Assembly (NCBI GenBank): GCA_963693085.1
Contig: OY856412.1
Location: 347,568,457-347,632,456 of the forward strand
Origin: Alisma plantago-aquatica
Taxonomy: Eukaryota; Streptophyta; Magnoliopsida; Alismatales; Alismataceae
Reading direction: 5' to 3'
Length of the DNA stretch: 64,000 nt
Under the pieces are notes generated by a model. It did not search any database, was not told the DNA's origin, and worked only from the letters and a program-made list of their open reading frames with translations. A program made the translations under genes and the position numbers. Positions within the stretch are counted from its first letter, which is position 1. Every line of letters starts with the position of its first letter. This document shows positions 1-12,275 of this stretch, piece after piece.

Positions 1-618
1 AACAGTAGAAGCTCTGCCCAGCCAATCTCTCTAAAATCTGATCAAGAAATGGAAGTGGGTAGTGATCCTTCTTTGTCTTTTCATTGAGATTCCGATAATC
101 AACGCACATTCTCCACCTGGATTGCTCTCTCACCGGCATAAGCTCACCATCAACATTTTCTGCAACCGTAATCCCGCCCTTCTTGGGCACAACTTGGATG
201 GGACTCACCCACGTACGGTCAGAAATGGAATAGATGATCCCTGCATCAAGCAACTTTACAACCTCTTGAGTTACAACGTCCTTCAACTTTGGATTTAGCC
301 TTCTTTGCATTTGTCGGGTCGGTTTCGCATCTTCTTCTAAGTATATACGATGCACACAAATGGAGGGGTCAATCCCTCTCAAGTCAGCAATAGACCATCC
401 AATGGCTTGGATGTTCTTCCTCAAGACTTCCATCAAGGCATCTTCTTGCTCAGGAGAGAGAATGGAGGAAATGATCACCGGGAGGGTGTCATTTGAGCCA
501 AGGAAAGCGTACTTCAATCCTTCAGGAAGTTTCTTCAACTCAAGAACGGGGGGTGCTTCAAGGGAGTTCTTCAAAGGTGCAGAAATAGAAGGGAGGTCCT
601 GACTTGCAGCCACTAAGG
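1..618 (-). pseudogene. Athila-1 reverse transcriptase, N-terminal part (runs off edge)
   Basis: Minus-strand translation gives the RT fingerprint of Ty3/gypsy: IGWSIADLRGIDPSICVHRI, then RRLNPKLKDVV, LLDAGIIYSISD, WVSPIQVVPKKGG, MCVDYRNLNEKTKKDHYPLP and FLDQILERLAG. I see no stop between about 600 and 1 by eye. The catalytic YVDD box lies outside the window. The same region in a decayed relative is found at 21022-21400 on the plus strand. Confidence 0.85.
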
Positions 619-1605
619 CTAGCTCACACTCTTCATCATCTTCATCATCATCGTCAGGGAACTCAACAATTGGTTCATACCTCTACCTTGGGTGGCAGTC
701 TCAATCCATGTAGGTAGGAACTCTTCAACAATCTCATCTAGGCATTCCACCAAATAACAATCTTCCTCGGTGGCCCCTATCACTTCGGCTGTAGTAGAAG
801 ACTTGAAGATGTTCAACCTGATCTTCATGTGCATGAATGTAACATACATGGTCCCTGTCCTCACATGGATCACGGCATCAGCTGTGGCTAAGAAAGGTCT
901 CCCCAAGATGATTGGTACCTTTCTAGCCTCTTTTTCCATATCAAGAATGATAAAATCGGTTGCGAAGAAGGCAGAGGTATCCTCGTCAAGACGGACCAGC
1001 ACATCATCCACACGCCCTCTAGGCGTCTTCACAGATCGGTCGGCCAACTGTAGAGTGCAATGGGCTGGCCTCTACTCCCCCATTTGGAGCTCAGCAAACA
1101 GATCATACAGCATCAAGTTTACGCTAGACCCCAAGTCAAGAAGAGCCTGGTCTATGCGATGTGCCCTGATGTAGCATGAGATGATGGGAGCGCTGGAGTC
1201 TTTTCTTTTCCGGTGGATGGTGTGTTGGAGAATGGAGCTCACTTGCTCAGTGAGCTTGATCTTCTTAGGCGTCCTCCCTGTTGTCTTTCTTTTGAAGGTG
1301 CACAATTTTTTAAGGAACTTTGCATAGGACGGAATTTGCTTGACTGCATCTAGAAGAGGTACGTTGATTTTCACTTGCTTGAAGATCTCCAAAATATCAT
1401 CCGCATGCTTCTTCTTTTTCTTTGCAACAGAAGGCTCCTCAAGTGCATCAGGATATGGTGGGAGTTGGGAACCCAATCGGTCCAAATCAACAGTATCATC
1501 CACTGGTATCACTGGAATCACAGTATCACGGCTCGGTATCATAGTATCAATGCTCGGCGTCACGGTATCAACACTGCCTCTTATCACAGTATCATCAATC
1601 TGCAT
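619..1605 (-). pseudogene. Athila-1 aspartic protease region
   Basis: Linker plus retropepsin-like protease that would mature Gag-Pol. The upstream linker contains ADDILEIFKQVKINVPLLDA and IPSYAKFLKKL, hallmarks of the Athila pre-protease segment. The core reads ALLDLGSSVNLML (catalytic D with L-G-S in place of the usual D-S/T-G, normal for this lineage), then LADRSVKTPRGRVDDVLV and ILGRPFLATADAVI. An in-frame TAG at 1072-1074 separates the two halves. After the protease, a frameshift near 690-650 moves the reading frame to an acidic D/E stretch leading into RT. This is a relic, but only three lesions are visible. Confidence 0.85.
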
Positions 1606-1703
1606 CTTAGTATCAACCTGCTATGCCTCAGTGTCATCTCTGCCAACAACTGTACCATGGGGGTTCTCCAAAGTCCTACCACTCCTCAACGTAGTCACAG
1701 CCT

Positions 1704-3272
1704 TCACATGCTCATGGGTGGTAGAAGAGGGAGCTTGTGGAGTTGGATGTGGCTGTTGGGGTGGTGGAGGCCTTTGGTGAGGGGAGTTGGGATTTTGAAG
1801 GATGAATTGTGGTTGCGGTTGTTGTTGTGGTGGGGGTGATATTGTGGAGGTGGTTGTTGGTAAGTGTGAGGTGGGGGTGCAGCATATTGATAATTGAGCG
1901 GCGCTTGAGGAGATGGAGGAGCATAGGGGTTTGGTGGGTCTTGGTAAGATGGTGGAACATAAGCACTCGAAGTGTTCCCTAGAAAAACCCCATCATTGTT
2001 GGGATTTGGTAGTGGTTGAGATGGAAGTCTACCTTCTTCCCTTCTAGCCAAAGAGAGAGAAATTTGGTCCAACCTCTGCTCAAGACAGTTTATAGACTGC
2101 CCATGTGCATTGACATCTTTTTTTACTTCATCTAGGCTCCTTAGCCTTCCTAGTACCTCGTCCTCAAACTTGGAGCTGTAGTGTGGCTTTTGCTGCCCCT
2201 GCCCTTGCCCTTCCTCATTCTCTTGTTTCCAGGAGAAGTTGGGGTGGTTCCTCCACTCGGGAGTGTAGGAACTGGACATTGGTCCATGGTTGTTGCGGCC
2301 ACCAAAGGAATGTAAAGCGTTGACTTCCTCATCTACAGTATCCACAGCCATTGCGGGTTGGCTAGAAGAGCCACCCACTTGATTTTTCATCATTCACATC
2401 ATATCGGCCATCATTTGCATCATGTCGGGGTCGGTGGCATTGCGTGCGGGAGCCACGGAGGAAAAGGGAGGGGTGTAGTTCCGGCTGCAATGTCCACCTT
2501 TAGTGGAAGCTCGGTGGCGTGAATTCTCGACGAGATGCTCAAACAGCGGCCATGACTCCTCGGGCGGCTTTGCCATGAACGTGCCCCCGCAAGAAGAATC
2601 GACGTTGTTTTGGCTTTGCTCCTCAAGCCCGGTGTAGAAGGCCTGAACAAGCTGCCAAAGAGGAACCTCATGATGAGGGCAGTCACGAAGAAGCTTCTGG
2701 AACCTCTCCCACACCTCGTGGAAGGGCTCGTTGTCTTTCTGGGCAAACGATGTGACGCACCTTCTCATGTAGGATAACTTGGCGATGGGGAAGAACTTCT
2801 TGAGAAACTCATTCTTCACCTCATTCCAAGTGACCAACTCTATCCTCGAGACATACCACTCCTTGGCCTTCTCTTTGAGGGAGAAAGGAAAGAGCATCCT
2901 CCTGATTGAGTCGTCGGTGGCGGCTGGCATGCGGAAGGTAGAGCACGTTTCAAGGAACGCGTCTATGTGGTGGTAGGGGTTCTCGTTCTCCATACCAAAG
3001 TATGTAGGGAGAAGCCCCAAGAGTGCCGGCGGGATGGAGAACTATTGACATGGCATCTGGTCAACTAGAGTGGCGATGGGGGAGTTGTAGTTCCCCGGCA
3101 TGAAGTACTCGTGAAGCGGGCGATGTGGCGGTGGAGGTGGAACCTCCGGTGGCGGGTCGTTCTCAGCCATCTCGGCCTCTCGGTGTAGGTTGCGGCGAGC
3201 TTGACGCCTTCTTCTCCCAATCTCGGGGTCGTAAACCACCAAGTCGGTGCAAGTCGAACGCGTGCTACGCAT
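1704..3272 (-). pseudogene. Athila-1 gag (retrotransposon capsid), broken
   Basis: Gag packages element RNA into particles. The N-terminal segment (3272-3045) holds MAENDPPPEV and a proline run, and ends in an in-frame TAG at 3042-3044. The same frame continues with the retrotransposon-gag domain (about 3000-2500): FPFSLKEKAKEWY, the NEFLKKFFP motif and WERFQKLLRDCPHHE are classic. A second in-frame stop (TGA, 2394-2396) is followed in the same frame by YTPEWRNHPNFSW and a Pro/Gln-rich tail. The frame is lost near 1790. Start choice is uncertain: 3272 is the first ATG after the primer site. Both stops are single-codon changes in otherwise well-preserved sequence, so the damage is recent. Confidence 0.85.
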
Positions 3273-3424
3273 GCACAGCTGTCACCTGCGCAAGTCACAA
3301 ACAAACAACAAGGAGCCAAGTTAGCGAACCAATATGCAAGAGTAACACAAAGAATAAATACTAGCAATGGTGAGGGCAAAAGGAAAGGCTAAGCTACACT
3401 ATCTAACTAGGCCGAGCGCCTCTA

Positions 3425-3442
3425 TCCCCAGCAACGGCGCCA
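3425..3442 (-). other. Primer-binding site, tRNA-Asp type (Athila-1)
   Basis: The minus strand reads TGGCGCCGTTGCTGGGGA, the complement of the plant tRNA-Asp 3' end used by Athila-type elements, with one change from the usual TTGCCGGGG. It sits 11 nt from the putative LTR end and about 150 bp before the gag start. Confidence 0.85.
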
Positions 3443-4993
3443 GAAAGCTTGGTGCGCTCCCGCTAGAGGCTTGCAACAAGTGCAATCCACGAGGTCGGGA
3501 GGCACGTGAGTGAGATGGATCTTTGCTTTCGATATTTGTATGGTCCCAAATCGAGTTTATCACTAAAACTAAAACAATTCGCCCGCAAGCGTACGGGGTA
3601 CTGTTGTAGTATAGATGAAGGGCAAGATGTGGGGTCGAACCATGGAGATAGAGGGGGCTCTAGAGTTAGAAGGTGTGAGCTATGTTCCTATTGCGGAGAG
3701 TAAGGTTTTTAGGGTTTAAATGTTGATTGGTTGTTAATTACGCTAAGAGAGCAAGTATGAAAAGAAATATGAAACTAGGTTATCAAAAGGCTAAATTAGC
3801 TATCTAAGTTAACAAGCTATCTAAACAAGAGCAAGAACAAACTATACTAGACTAAGAAAGCAACTAGCAATTGAGAGCCTAAGTTAACAACTAAGCAAGA
3901 TCAAAGACCTAAATTAACACTTAGCTAACAAAACTAGGTAATTAAATAAGTTAACTAAAGCGGGCGAACTACACTAGCATTAACAAGCAAACAGATCAAT
4001 TGAGGTTTTAAACAATGAGATGAAGGAGGTGGGCCGTTTGGGAATGTGACCTTGACCTTAGTTGGGGGATGTCACCACAATAATCAATTAACATATTTCA
4101 TTCTAGATTACCAAACCAAACAACAAGGTGGGTGCTATGAGAATGTACCCTATGCTACTAGTTGGAGAACTAGGGCTAGGTGTGATTCTCATAGGACTTA
4201 CCAAGTCTAGGTCTCTAGGATAAGTGGTATTAGTCAATTGAGGACCAAGGGTGAGGATGGGAGTAGAGATGAGGATATTTGACCTCATGCCACTAGCCAC
4301 CTCAGCCTTTAGGAAATCCTAGGCAATTGCATTAATCACACTTATACTAGTCACTTAGAACTCACATTTGCATGTAGGAAGAAGGTGATTATGTAGGAAG
4401 ATAGGGGGCTAGCTAGGGATCTGAATTAGGGACCTAGGAGCCAATCCTATGATAGCTACATAGAAACCAACACCCTAGAGGCAAATGTCTTCAAGCACCA
4501 CAAGGCAAGCAATTAATGTAATTAAACAACAATCACGTGCACAAGTAATGGGAAATGAGATACAAGCAAAGGCAATCATCATAGAAGTGAAATATGTTCA
4601 TTACAAATTATATTCCCCCAATATGGTATCAAAGTCACATTTTTGCCCCCAAACATACCACCCAAGGGGGCTTAGCTATACATGATCAAAACAGAAACAA
4701 AGGAGAAGGGAAAGAGAGTGGGAAACGCCATGGATGCTTGATGAAGCTTGACTTCTTCACCTCCTTGCTGCCAGCCACGATCCTCCTCCTCCAATGGTGC
4801 CCAAGAGCATGGAAATGGTGGAATGGATGGATAGAAACCTAGAGAAACTAGGTTTCTATGGTGGAAATGAGTGGAAAGTGGGTGGAAATGGGATTAAATG
4901 CAAGGAAGTAGGTGGATGGGAGTGATGGAGGCAAGGGAGCAGCTAGGTTGCATCCAGGGGGTGCTCTCTCTTGAGCCCTAGAAGCATCTAGTG

Positions 4994-5001
4994 CTTATAT
5001 A
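4994..5001 (-). promoter_or_regulatory. LTR TATA box of Athila-1
   Basis: TATATAAG on the minus strand lies about 70 bp downstream of the palindrome cluster. It is followed by a leader-like stretch beginning CACTAGATGC. This is the only good TATA box between the palindromes and the primer-binding site, and it divides U3 from R. Confidence 0.6.
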
Positions 5002-5066
5002 GGAGCTAGGGTTAAGTGGGGGTAAAATAGGAAAAATAGTGGAAAGTTGTATAGGGTAGGTGATCA

Positions 5067-5490
5067 CCACGGTCGTGGTGGGTGTGCCACGGCCGTGGTG
5101 AGGGTAGTGAGGGACGACTGTGGGGTGGTGAACACAGTCATGGGGTGAAGGAAGTGGTGAGATGGTGGTGGCCACGGCCGTGGCGGAGTGCCACGGTCAT
5201 GGTGGGTAGCATGCACCACGGCCGTGTTGGATAACACGACCGTTTGGAGGAGTTGGAGGTGACCGTGGGGAGGGGCCACGGGCGTCTTGATCAGCATCGG
5301 CCATGGTCGTGGCTTTCCGGGCAAATTCCATGTTGGCAACTGACTTTTGCAATTAATTCCCACGACCTTGGCAGGGTGCCACGGCCGTGTTGTCTTCACT
5401 GCCCACGGTCGTGGGCGATCTAAGGAATTCCCTGTTGCAACCTGTTGAACTTGGCAATAAACCCACGACCGTGGCATTGGGGCCACGGCC
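5067..5490. repeat. Cluster of CCACGGCCGTGG palindromes in Athila-1 U3
   Basis: About a dozen copies of a 12-bp self-complementary motif, CCACGGCCGTGG, and variants (CCACGGTCGTGG, CCACGACCGTGG) lie at irregular 20-60 bp spacing. The exact form is seen near 5087, 5172 and 5483. It lies just upstream of the LTR TATA box on the minus strand. It forces GC-rich pseudo-ORFs in several frames. Confidence 0.85.
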
Positions 5491-5810
5491 GTGGTGAGGC
5501 TTGACTTCTTGATTTTTCTTCTTACTTTGTCAATTTCAGATGTCTTTGCTCGGGGATGATTCTTGGCCACTGGAGGTAGGCTGAGGGAGACTTTGGGGCC
5601 TTCTTTGGGTCCCTCCTTCTCTCTCTTCCATCTAAGCATGGTCCAAGTACCTGAAAAACAGTGGAAAGAACATCCATAAGCATATTTGCAATGATAATCA
5701 TATTGGGGAGAATAACATGTAATTCTAATGCATTTGAATGTGATAAAAGTACAAAATGACACAAGATACAGCCCTAGAATAGGGTTGGATCATGCCCCTA
5801 CCGTGAAGCC

Positions 5811-6973
5811 ATTACGGCCTGAATAGTCTTGTTTGTCTTCACACATGTGATGGCAACCTCACTGCAAGCTATGCCTACAAATTGCTCACCAATACTCTCA
5901 CAACCATAGAAGTCAACCACTTCTCGGCCATATGGGAAGTGAAAATCCCACACAAAGTAAGAACACATATGTGGTTGATACAGTGGAACATGTTATTGAC
6001 AAATGTCCTCAGAAAAAAGAAGCAAATCTCCACAGCTGGCATATGCACCCAATGCAATCTTAAAGAGGAAGCAGTGCTACATGCAATGAGGGATTATAGA
6101 TATTCAAAAAGAACTTGGCAACTGTTAGTAACACATAATGTAGTGGACTTCTTCTCTTTGGCATCACTGTCATCATGGATTGGATATAATCTAAGAACGA
6201 TGAAGAACATTGCAGGATGGAGCACCTTGTTCGCGGTCTCCTGTTGGCTCATTTGGCAAAATCAGAATTCTTTCATTTTTTTATAAGCCATCCAAACCCC
6301 CCACGGTTCTAGCCACTTCCTGTGAAGAGAAAGAATTTGTGATCATTCAGGACTTCACAACACCTGTTAAGCAACCCAGCACGCAGTCAAGGGTATCAAC
6401 TACCTCTCTCAAGATTTCTCCTAAAAGTGTCATACTACATGTTGACACAACAGTGAACTCAAAAGAAAAACTTATCTCAACAAGTCTGGTTGTTAGGAAC
6501 AACTACAGTTTATGGATTGAGGGAACGACATCTACTCTATGGGGTGTTGACCCCATGAGAGGTGAGCTACAAGGTATACTAGAGGGTGTTCTCTATGTGA
6601 AAACCATGCACACTCCCATGAGCATCATTCTGAGTGATTCCAAATTGGCAGTCACATGGGTGAATGGCACGTCAAGACCCCTAGACAAATACAACCTCCT
6701 AGTCCAAGCCATAAAGGATCATTGGAGGACCTGTCTAGTAAAGGCGATATATTATGTGAAAAGAAACTTTAATATGTTAATTGGTATTCAAGCTAAACAC
6801 TGCCTGAAGCAACCGAATCTGAGGATCTCTCTCAACTCTTGCCCTTCCATTCTCCTTAGTAGTTATATTGAGGACATGTGAGTCTTCCCTTTTCTTTTTC
6901 ATGTTACTATTAACTCCATAGGTCAAGAGACATTGTTGTAATCAAGCTTAGCCTTGTAATTTTCCAAAAAAAA
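5811..6973 (+). mobile_element. 5'-truncated L1-type LINE (LINE-1): zinc-binding and RNase H end
   Basis: This is the 3' end of a plant L1-type non-LTR retrotransposon. From about 5811 the frame reads CDGNLTASYAYKLL, then the RT zinc-binding domain (IPHKVRTHMWLIQWNMLLTN, then CTQCNLKEEAVLHAMRDY, 5882-6286). A one-base frameshift in a T run near 6280 joins this to an RNase H-like domain (6290-6881) with ILHVDTTVN, GELQGILEGV and ILSDSKLAVTWVNG. The 3' end has a typical LINE tail: TTGTAAT repeats, then a short A run at about 6965-6973. The 5' portion is missing; it was either lost on insertion or displaced by Athila-1. Confidence 0.8.
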
Positions 6974-7699
6974 CTCAAGATAGGTAATTGGAAGATATGA
7001 GGATACCACCTGTGAGATACCAACTTATAGAAATTTGAAAGATAGAGTTGTATTCAAGATAGGAAATTTAAAGCAAGGAAAAATGCATATATAAGTACTA
7101 AGGGGAGTGCCAAATAATAAGGCTAATGATTGAGAAAGTCTATTTGAGAGGGAAATTATGATCTAAAAAGCCAATTGTATATTTTGTGCACAATGTTGTT
7201 AGTCGAGCTTTGTGTTTTGGCAATTTGACCGACAACAGTTTTTGGCAACACCTATTGGTGCTTTTCGGTCGAGTTTCTAACAGGTTAAACTCGACCGATA
7301 CAACTATTGTCAAGAAGCACATATATATATCATAAAAACATAACTAGAGGCATGATAAAAATATAGCCAATATCCAAACATGTGTAAGCAAGTTAGTAAT
7401 CCACTATGAAAACACTAGATATAGGTTTTGAGCAAGAGTGTGAAGAGAACCACAAAATGTCACTTTTGACTCAAAAATCATATGCATAGTGCACACTAAC
7501 TTCACAGAAACAGTTAGGATTGGATATGAGCAAGAAAACCTTTACCTTTATTCTTACCATTCATTTTCCACTTGTTTCCACCCCATACACATCTCACCTT
7601 TCTTTTTTCATGTGGATTGAGAAGTCAATTTGCAAATCAATAGCTCAAGTCAATCCAATTATACTTGGCCTACAAGAAGAAAGATGAAATAGTCCCCAA
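6974..7699. other. Unassigned stretch between LINE-1 and the copia gag remnant
   Basis: AT-rich with no recognisable coding content. The only structure I see is a perfect inverted repeat of TCGGTCGAGTTT (7265-7276) and AAACTCGACCGA (7287-7298) with a 10-nt spacer. The same motif occurs in the LARD LTRs and in the copia LTR near 20466. It may be what is left of the downstream part of the SIRE/Maximus-like copia. Confidence 0.5.
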
Positions 7700-8969
7700 T
7701 CATATTCTTGGGTCTGGAGGGATTATTTTAGCAACCCAAGTCCTATTTCTCTTGGATGATTTTCTAAAAGGGTAATAAGTAGAATAATGACTAATTTCAT
7801 TGAAATGATTACATGATCTCCTAGTCTTGGAACTAGAGGATTCTTCATTGAATATTGAAGGTCCTTTGTCTTTGTTGTTCCTTTGGCTATTATCAAGTCC
7901 AAACCCATCTCTACCCATTTGTTCAGTAGTATGATCTAGGATTTGATTAAGATTCTTTTTCTCATATATGAATCTTTGCATGGAAGATCTCAAACTATGA
8001 TTATAATGCATAAGAGAAGAAACAATAGAAGACAAATGATTTATATTATCTCTAGCATGCAAAAGATCATTTTCTAATCAAAGAGACTTGGTCATATAAG
8101 AATCTCTATCAACATGAAGAGCAGAAACACTATTCTCTCTACTAGTAGAACTAGAACAAGATTCAAGAACATTGATTTTAGTAAGCAAGGAAGCATTTTC
8201 ATTTTCAAGCAAAGAAATCTTAGAATGATAGGTCATATTTTCATATTCTAAACCTTGCAAAGCCAAATCCTTGTTCTTGTTTTCCGTTAAGAACATCAAT
8301 ATCAGGCATGAGAGAATCAACAATTAAAGTATGCTCTTCATTAGAACTACTCATAAGAGGTTGAGCTTCTAGAAATATAATCTTGTCTAGCAAATTATCA
8401 TATTCAAGTTTAAGAGAGTCTACTTGACTAAGATAAGCATTGTTATCATCTACCAAGCAAATATCAGCATGTTCAAGATCATTTATTTCTACATGCAAAT
8501 TATCAACAATTTTAGCAAGCTTTTTCTTTTTCTTTTTAAAAGACTCAAGAGAGGCACTAGTAGCATGAATAATACCAATTAAAGATTATTTATCTAAAGA
8601 GTTTAGATTTAACTCATTTGAGTCTTCACTTGTTGAGGCCATAAGAGCAAAACGACATTCTCCTTCATCACTAGATCTTGAGCTAGATCCTCCACTTGAT
8701 TCTTCACTTGAACTTGAGTTGGAGGAGTCACTTGAGCTTGAGTTGGAGGAGTCACATGAGATTTTGTGCCATTTATCCTTCTTCTTGTACTTCTCTTATG
8801 TTCTCTTGTGTTGATGGGTCTTTTCACCTTGTAGATGACCTTCCTTGAAGTGACCCTTCTTTCCATACTTGAAGTACTGGGTGAAGGAGGATGACTTGCC
8901 TTTGTAGAGTCTACCCTTGGAGTACATGGCATCTTCTTCAACTTGAGAGTATGGAGAATCTTGACCAAC
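7700..8969 (-). pseudogene. Copia-S gag, C-terminal part (zinc-knuckle relic, coiled coil)
   Basis: Directly across the LARD from the N-terminal part. It begins with YSKGRLYKGKSSSFTQYFKYGKKGHFKEG (8940-8840). This occupies the CCHC zinc-knuckle place, but the cysteines are replaced, so the knuckle is dead. A Ser-rich linker (about 8760-8680) is followed by long coiled-coil segments in three frames (8498-8241, 8323-8078, 8062-7700) rich in L/E/N/S heptads, such as LVDDNNAYLSQVDSLKLEYD. It ends in SSKRNRTWVAKI, which resembles the linker before the copia protease. No protease, integrase or RT follows. Confidence 0.7.
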
Positions 8970-8974
8970 AATAG

Positions 8975-11900
8975 TGTTACACCCCGATCTCACAATTTCC
9001 TCAAATCATGAGATTAGGGCATAAGATAGGATTTATATGTAACACAAAGAACACCCTTAACTTTTTCTTTTCTTAAAAACTCTTGTTTCTTCGCATTGAA
9101 CCACATAAAACATCTTAGCAAGGGAATCTGAACATTTCCTTTACTAATCAAACTTTAATAGTAAGGATACATGTATAAACATTCATGATGTCTCTCACAC
9201 ATTATGCACATGAAACTTGCTAATTAGCATACATATCAAAGAGGAACAATATTACACATTGTAATTACAACTCTCTCTCTCTAAACTCTTATTGAGGACC
9301 TAGAGTGACAAGGACCGACTGACTCAACTAATCTCATACTTGACTCCTGTGGCAGGTCTACACTGATGCTCTGACCATCTTCAAGTCCACGCGGTTAACC
9401 CTAAAAATGTTTGAGTAGAGGGGTGAGCCTACTCGCTCAGTGAATGAGTACTTCATGGAAACAGACTAATGCACTAATGTGATTACAGATATAATTTGAA
9501 TAAACGATATGAAATTTAACAACAATAAATACTACACTGAGCAGTTCTAAAACAATATAATTGAAATAACAAAGAATGTAAATATTGCATCCAAAGAATA
9601 ACTACAAGAAGACTATGCTTCTAGTCTTCCTTAACTCTTTCATTTATAAAGAACTCTGTGAACCTATATGATCATATTTTAACTTATGCCCTAATCATAT
9701 GCAGTGTACTCTGCATATAAAGATCTGTAACAAGTTCATGCTACGACCCCACCGTACAAGACTTAGCGACACACCCGGGAAATGCTAAGTCTGACGCCAG
9801 CCCTGCTCTGCTACAGGACCCCTGGCTCTCTGGCCAGAAACATAGGCTCTACGGCCTCAAGGCACTACTCTGAGTGCTCCAAACTCCTCCTTTAACCTGA
9901 GTACACCGACAAAGAGTCTCACAGGGTTACCTTCGTGACATAAGCACGAATGGTGTTAGATAACCAAGTTTTCTTTTTTTTCCCCAGTGCCATCGTGACA
10001 CACGCACGATTGTTGTTAGACACTGCCTCTCTTTCCTCATTTGTCCGTGACACAAGCACGGATGATGTTGCAACACGAGTTTCACCCCTAAGTAACAGAC
10101 CTTCCTTTAGGGGTTCTACGGTGTTAGGGCACTTAGGTCTATTAATTAATTAACATATAAATATCATAGCTCATGTATTCAACATATACCATGTCTCAGT
10201 AACATCCCTTTCTAGGGCATGTCATATCTCATCACCTGCAATTTACGAGATATGTATTGAAATATAAGAAGCCCCGCAGTATGTAAATATCATTTCAGAG
10301 AGAACAAGCATATAAAGTTAAATGCACTAGAAACATACAATTCAACAATTAAGCATCACCACATCTCATATCGAGACCTTTCATATTACCATAGCATGAT
10401 TCATTGAACACCCTATCCTTAGGGTTTCATTTGCCTTATTCATTCATCACATGCCAACACCCTACTCTTAGGGTTTCATTCGCCTCATTCACCTTTTCAC
10501 ATGGCTCTCATAATGATTTCATAGGATATAAGCATTCACTAAATAAAGATTGTTTCCAACAAATCATATGCAATCAATATAGACATGAAACCATGGAAAT
10601 TTAACTAAATTTAGGTTTTCCATATCATTCATTGCGATATCATGTATCCAGAATAAGATTCAATTAAGATAACCCATGAGGTACATCCTAACCACTTATA
10701 GGATTACTAGTCCTTTTCAATAAGGTTGAAACACTAGTGATGTCTCAATTAGGTTAAACCCTAATTACCTCATTTGATATAAATATAAAAAGCATTATCA
10801 CTAGGAAGTGTTGTATACGTTTCTGATATGAATCTACCATTTAGGAGTCATTCAAACAGAGAAGTAATCCACATCATATCAATTTGCAACAATCTTAAAT
10901 CAAACGGACATTTCAGGTTTTAGAATCACATACTAAGCAATTAGGGATTTGGATGCTATAATCAAATTCGTTCATTACACTATTTAGAGGAAGAACCCAC
11001 TCACCCTAAGGTGTGAAAACACCTCACAACTGCAGCTCAACTCAGGGAATCTCGAATTCCTATCAAATCCCTAGCAAATCTCCCAATTCTTCTTCCATTC
11101 AACTCGGAAACCTTGAAAATGAGGGATTATGAAGAAAGGGTGAGAAAAGAGGGAATTTCGACATCATCTTGGATCAAATCAGAGCATGGACGGAATCTTG
11201 ACATGAGAGAGAAGATCCACCATAAAAGTCTATGCAAAGAATCCAAACTTACTTGATTTCACCCTTCCTGGAATCGCAAAACCCTAATTCAGCAATTCCC
11301 CCACTTTCTCCACTCAAGCCCTAACTCTCCCTCTCTCTCTAGGTTTTCGTTTCTCTGGAGTGAATGACGAAGAATGAGAGCTGTGTGTGTGTTTGGTTGC
11401 TCATATAAGTCAATTGAGCTGCTTGGGTCAATTGCATATTGACCCAACACTTAACTTTAATTATATAGGCTGAATATTCAGTTTTACAAAAGTTACTGTA
11501 ATTCGTTTATTTCAGAGATCAAACATTCTCCAACAATTATGGGAATATAGTAAGTTGTTTATAATTGATCTATAAAGCTTAAGTTAAAATTTGAGATCAT
11601 TTGGAGTTACCAATAAATAATTAAAAATAGAACAGTGCACTGCTATATTGCAGTCTGCAATATATTCGGCCGAGTTTGTCCTGCACAGAACTCGACCGAC
11701 ACCCTTACTGTAAAGATCAAAAGTCATCCAAAAATTATGCCAATTTAACAGAGTGTCTAAAACTGTGTTTTTCAAGCACAGTTAAAATTTTAGATCAATT
11801 GGATATACCAATAAAAAGATAAAATTCAATTACCACACTGCTGTAAAATTCTGGAAATGTGATCGGTCGAGTTTGAAACTCGATCGATAAACAGGTAGAT

Positions 11901-12260
11901 CATTCTTCAAAAATTCTAATATTTTCCAATGTTATTCACATTTTATATATCCAAATCATATCCAAATTTGAAGTAAATCAGAGTTACCCATAAAATACTA
12001 AAAATCATTTAGTGAGACATTCTACTTATCAAATTCTGTATTCATATGTCATTAAAACCCTATTTTGGGCCGATTAGGGTTTATGCTTCTCAAACCCTAA
12101 TTCTCAAGACAAAAGAACATTTAGACTTCTTATCATAGTTAAAACATCCTAATTGTGTTATCGTCATTAATTAGATTTCAAGAATGATTATTCTAATTAA
12201 TCTTTGCAATTGTCTAGGTAAACCCTAGTTTACCAATTAAGCTCAGATGGGGTCGTAACA
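8975..12260 (-). repeat. LARD LTR copy A (3' LTR)
   Basis: 3286 bp, plus-strand ends TGTTACACCCC and GGGGTCGTAACA. It is non-coding; a 66-codon frame at 10404-10604 recurs in copy B only because the LTRs are duplicates. A TATA-like CTTATATGA (minus strand, 11401-11409) precedes a CT-rich leader. U3 holds a TCGGTCGAGTTT palindrome (11863-11889, one mismatch) and a second imperfect pair at about 11670-11702. An (AC/GT) tract lies near 11382-11391. Confidence 0.92.
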
Positions 12261-12275
12261 ACTCTCCCCCCCTTA
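12261..12275 (-). other. Polypurine tract (LARD)
   Basis: The minus strand reads TAAGGGGGGGAGAGT directly before LTR A, the expected plus-strand primer for reverse transcription. Confidence 0.85.

Larger units (their letters stand above)
1..5792 (-). mobile_element. Athila/Tat-branch Ty3/gypsy retrotransposon (Athila-1), 5' portion
   Basis: Read on the minus strand, the order is LTR, tRNA-Asp primer-binding site, gag, aspartic protease, then the start of reverse transcriptase, which runs off the window edge at position 1. Integrase, RNase H and the 3' LTR are outside the window. The gag-protease layout and sequence are typical of plant Athila/Tat elements, which encode protease with the phrase pattern ILGRPFLAT before RT. 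The coding part is only lightly damaged: amber codons in gag and protease, one opal in gag and about two frameshifts. The far LTR edge at 5792 is my best estimate, from a TG start on the minus strand and from the point where LINE coding sequence resumes at about 5811. The element may therefore be inserted into that LINE. Confidence 0.85.
3454..5792 (-). repeat. Long LTR of Athila-1
   Basis: This lies immediately upstream (minus strand) of the primer-binding site, so it must contain the 5' LTR. On the minus strand it would start TGATCC near 5792 and end GCGCA at 3454, about 2.34 kb. It has no coding content. U3 (about 5002-5792) contains a dense cluster of CCACGGCCGTGG-type palindromes, followed by a TATA box. 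R-U5 is unusually long, about 1.5 kb and AT-rich. Open frames in this stretch come from the palindromes and are not genes. The second LTR is outside the window, so both edges are provisional. Confidence 0.6.

Noticed and set aside
3042..3044. Programmed readthrough of the Athila-1 gag TAG
   Set aside because: It lies before the capsid domain, where readthrough would serve no Gag to Gag-Pol ratio, and other stops exist downstream; decay is simpler.
5064..5762. 232-codon minus-strand frame
   Set aside because: It runs through the palindrome cluster in the LTR; repeated TTAVA/PRPW-type phrases come from CCACGGCCGTGG and no domain is seen.
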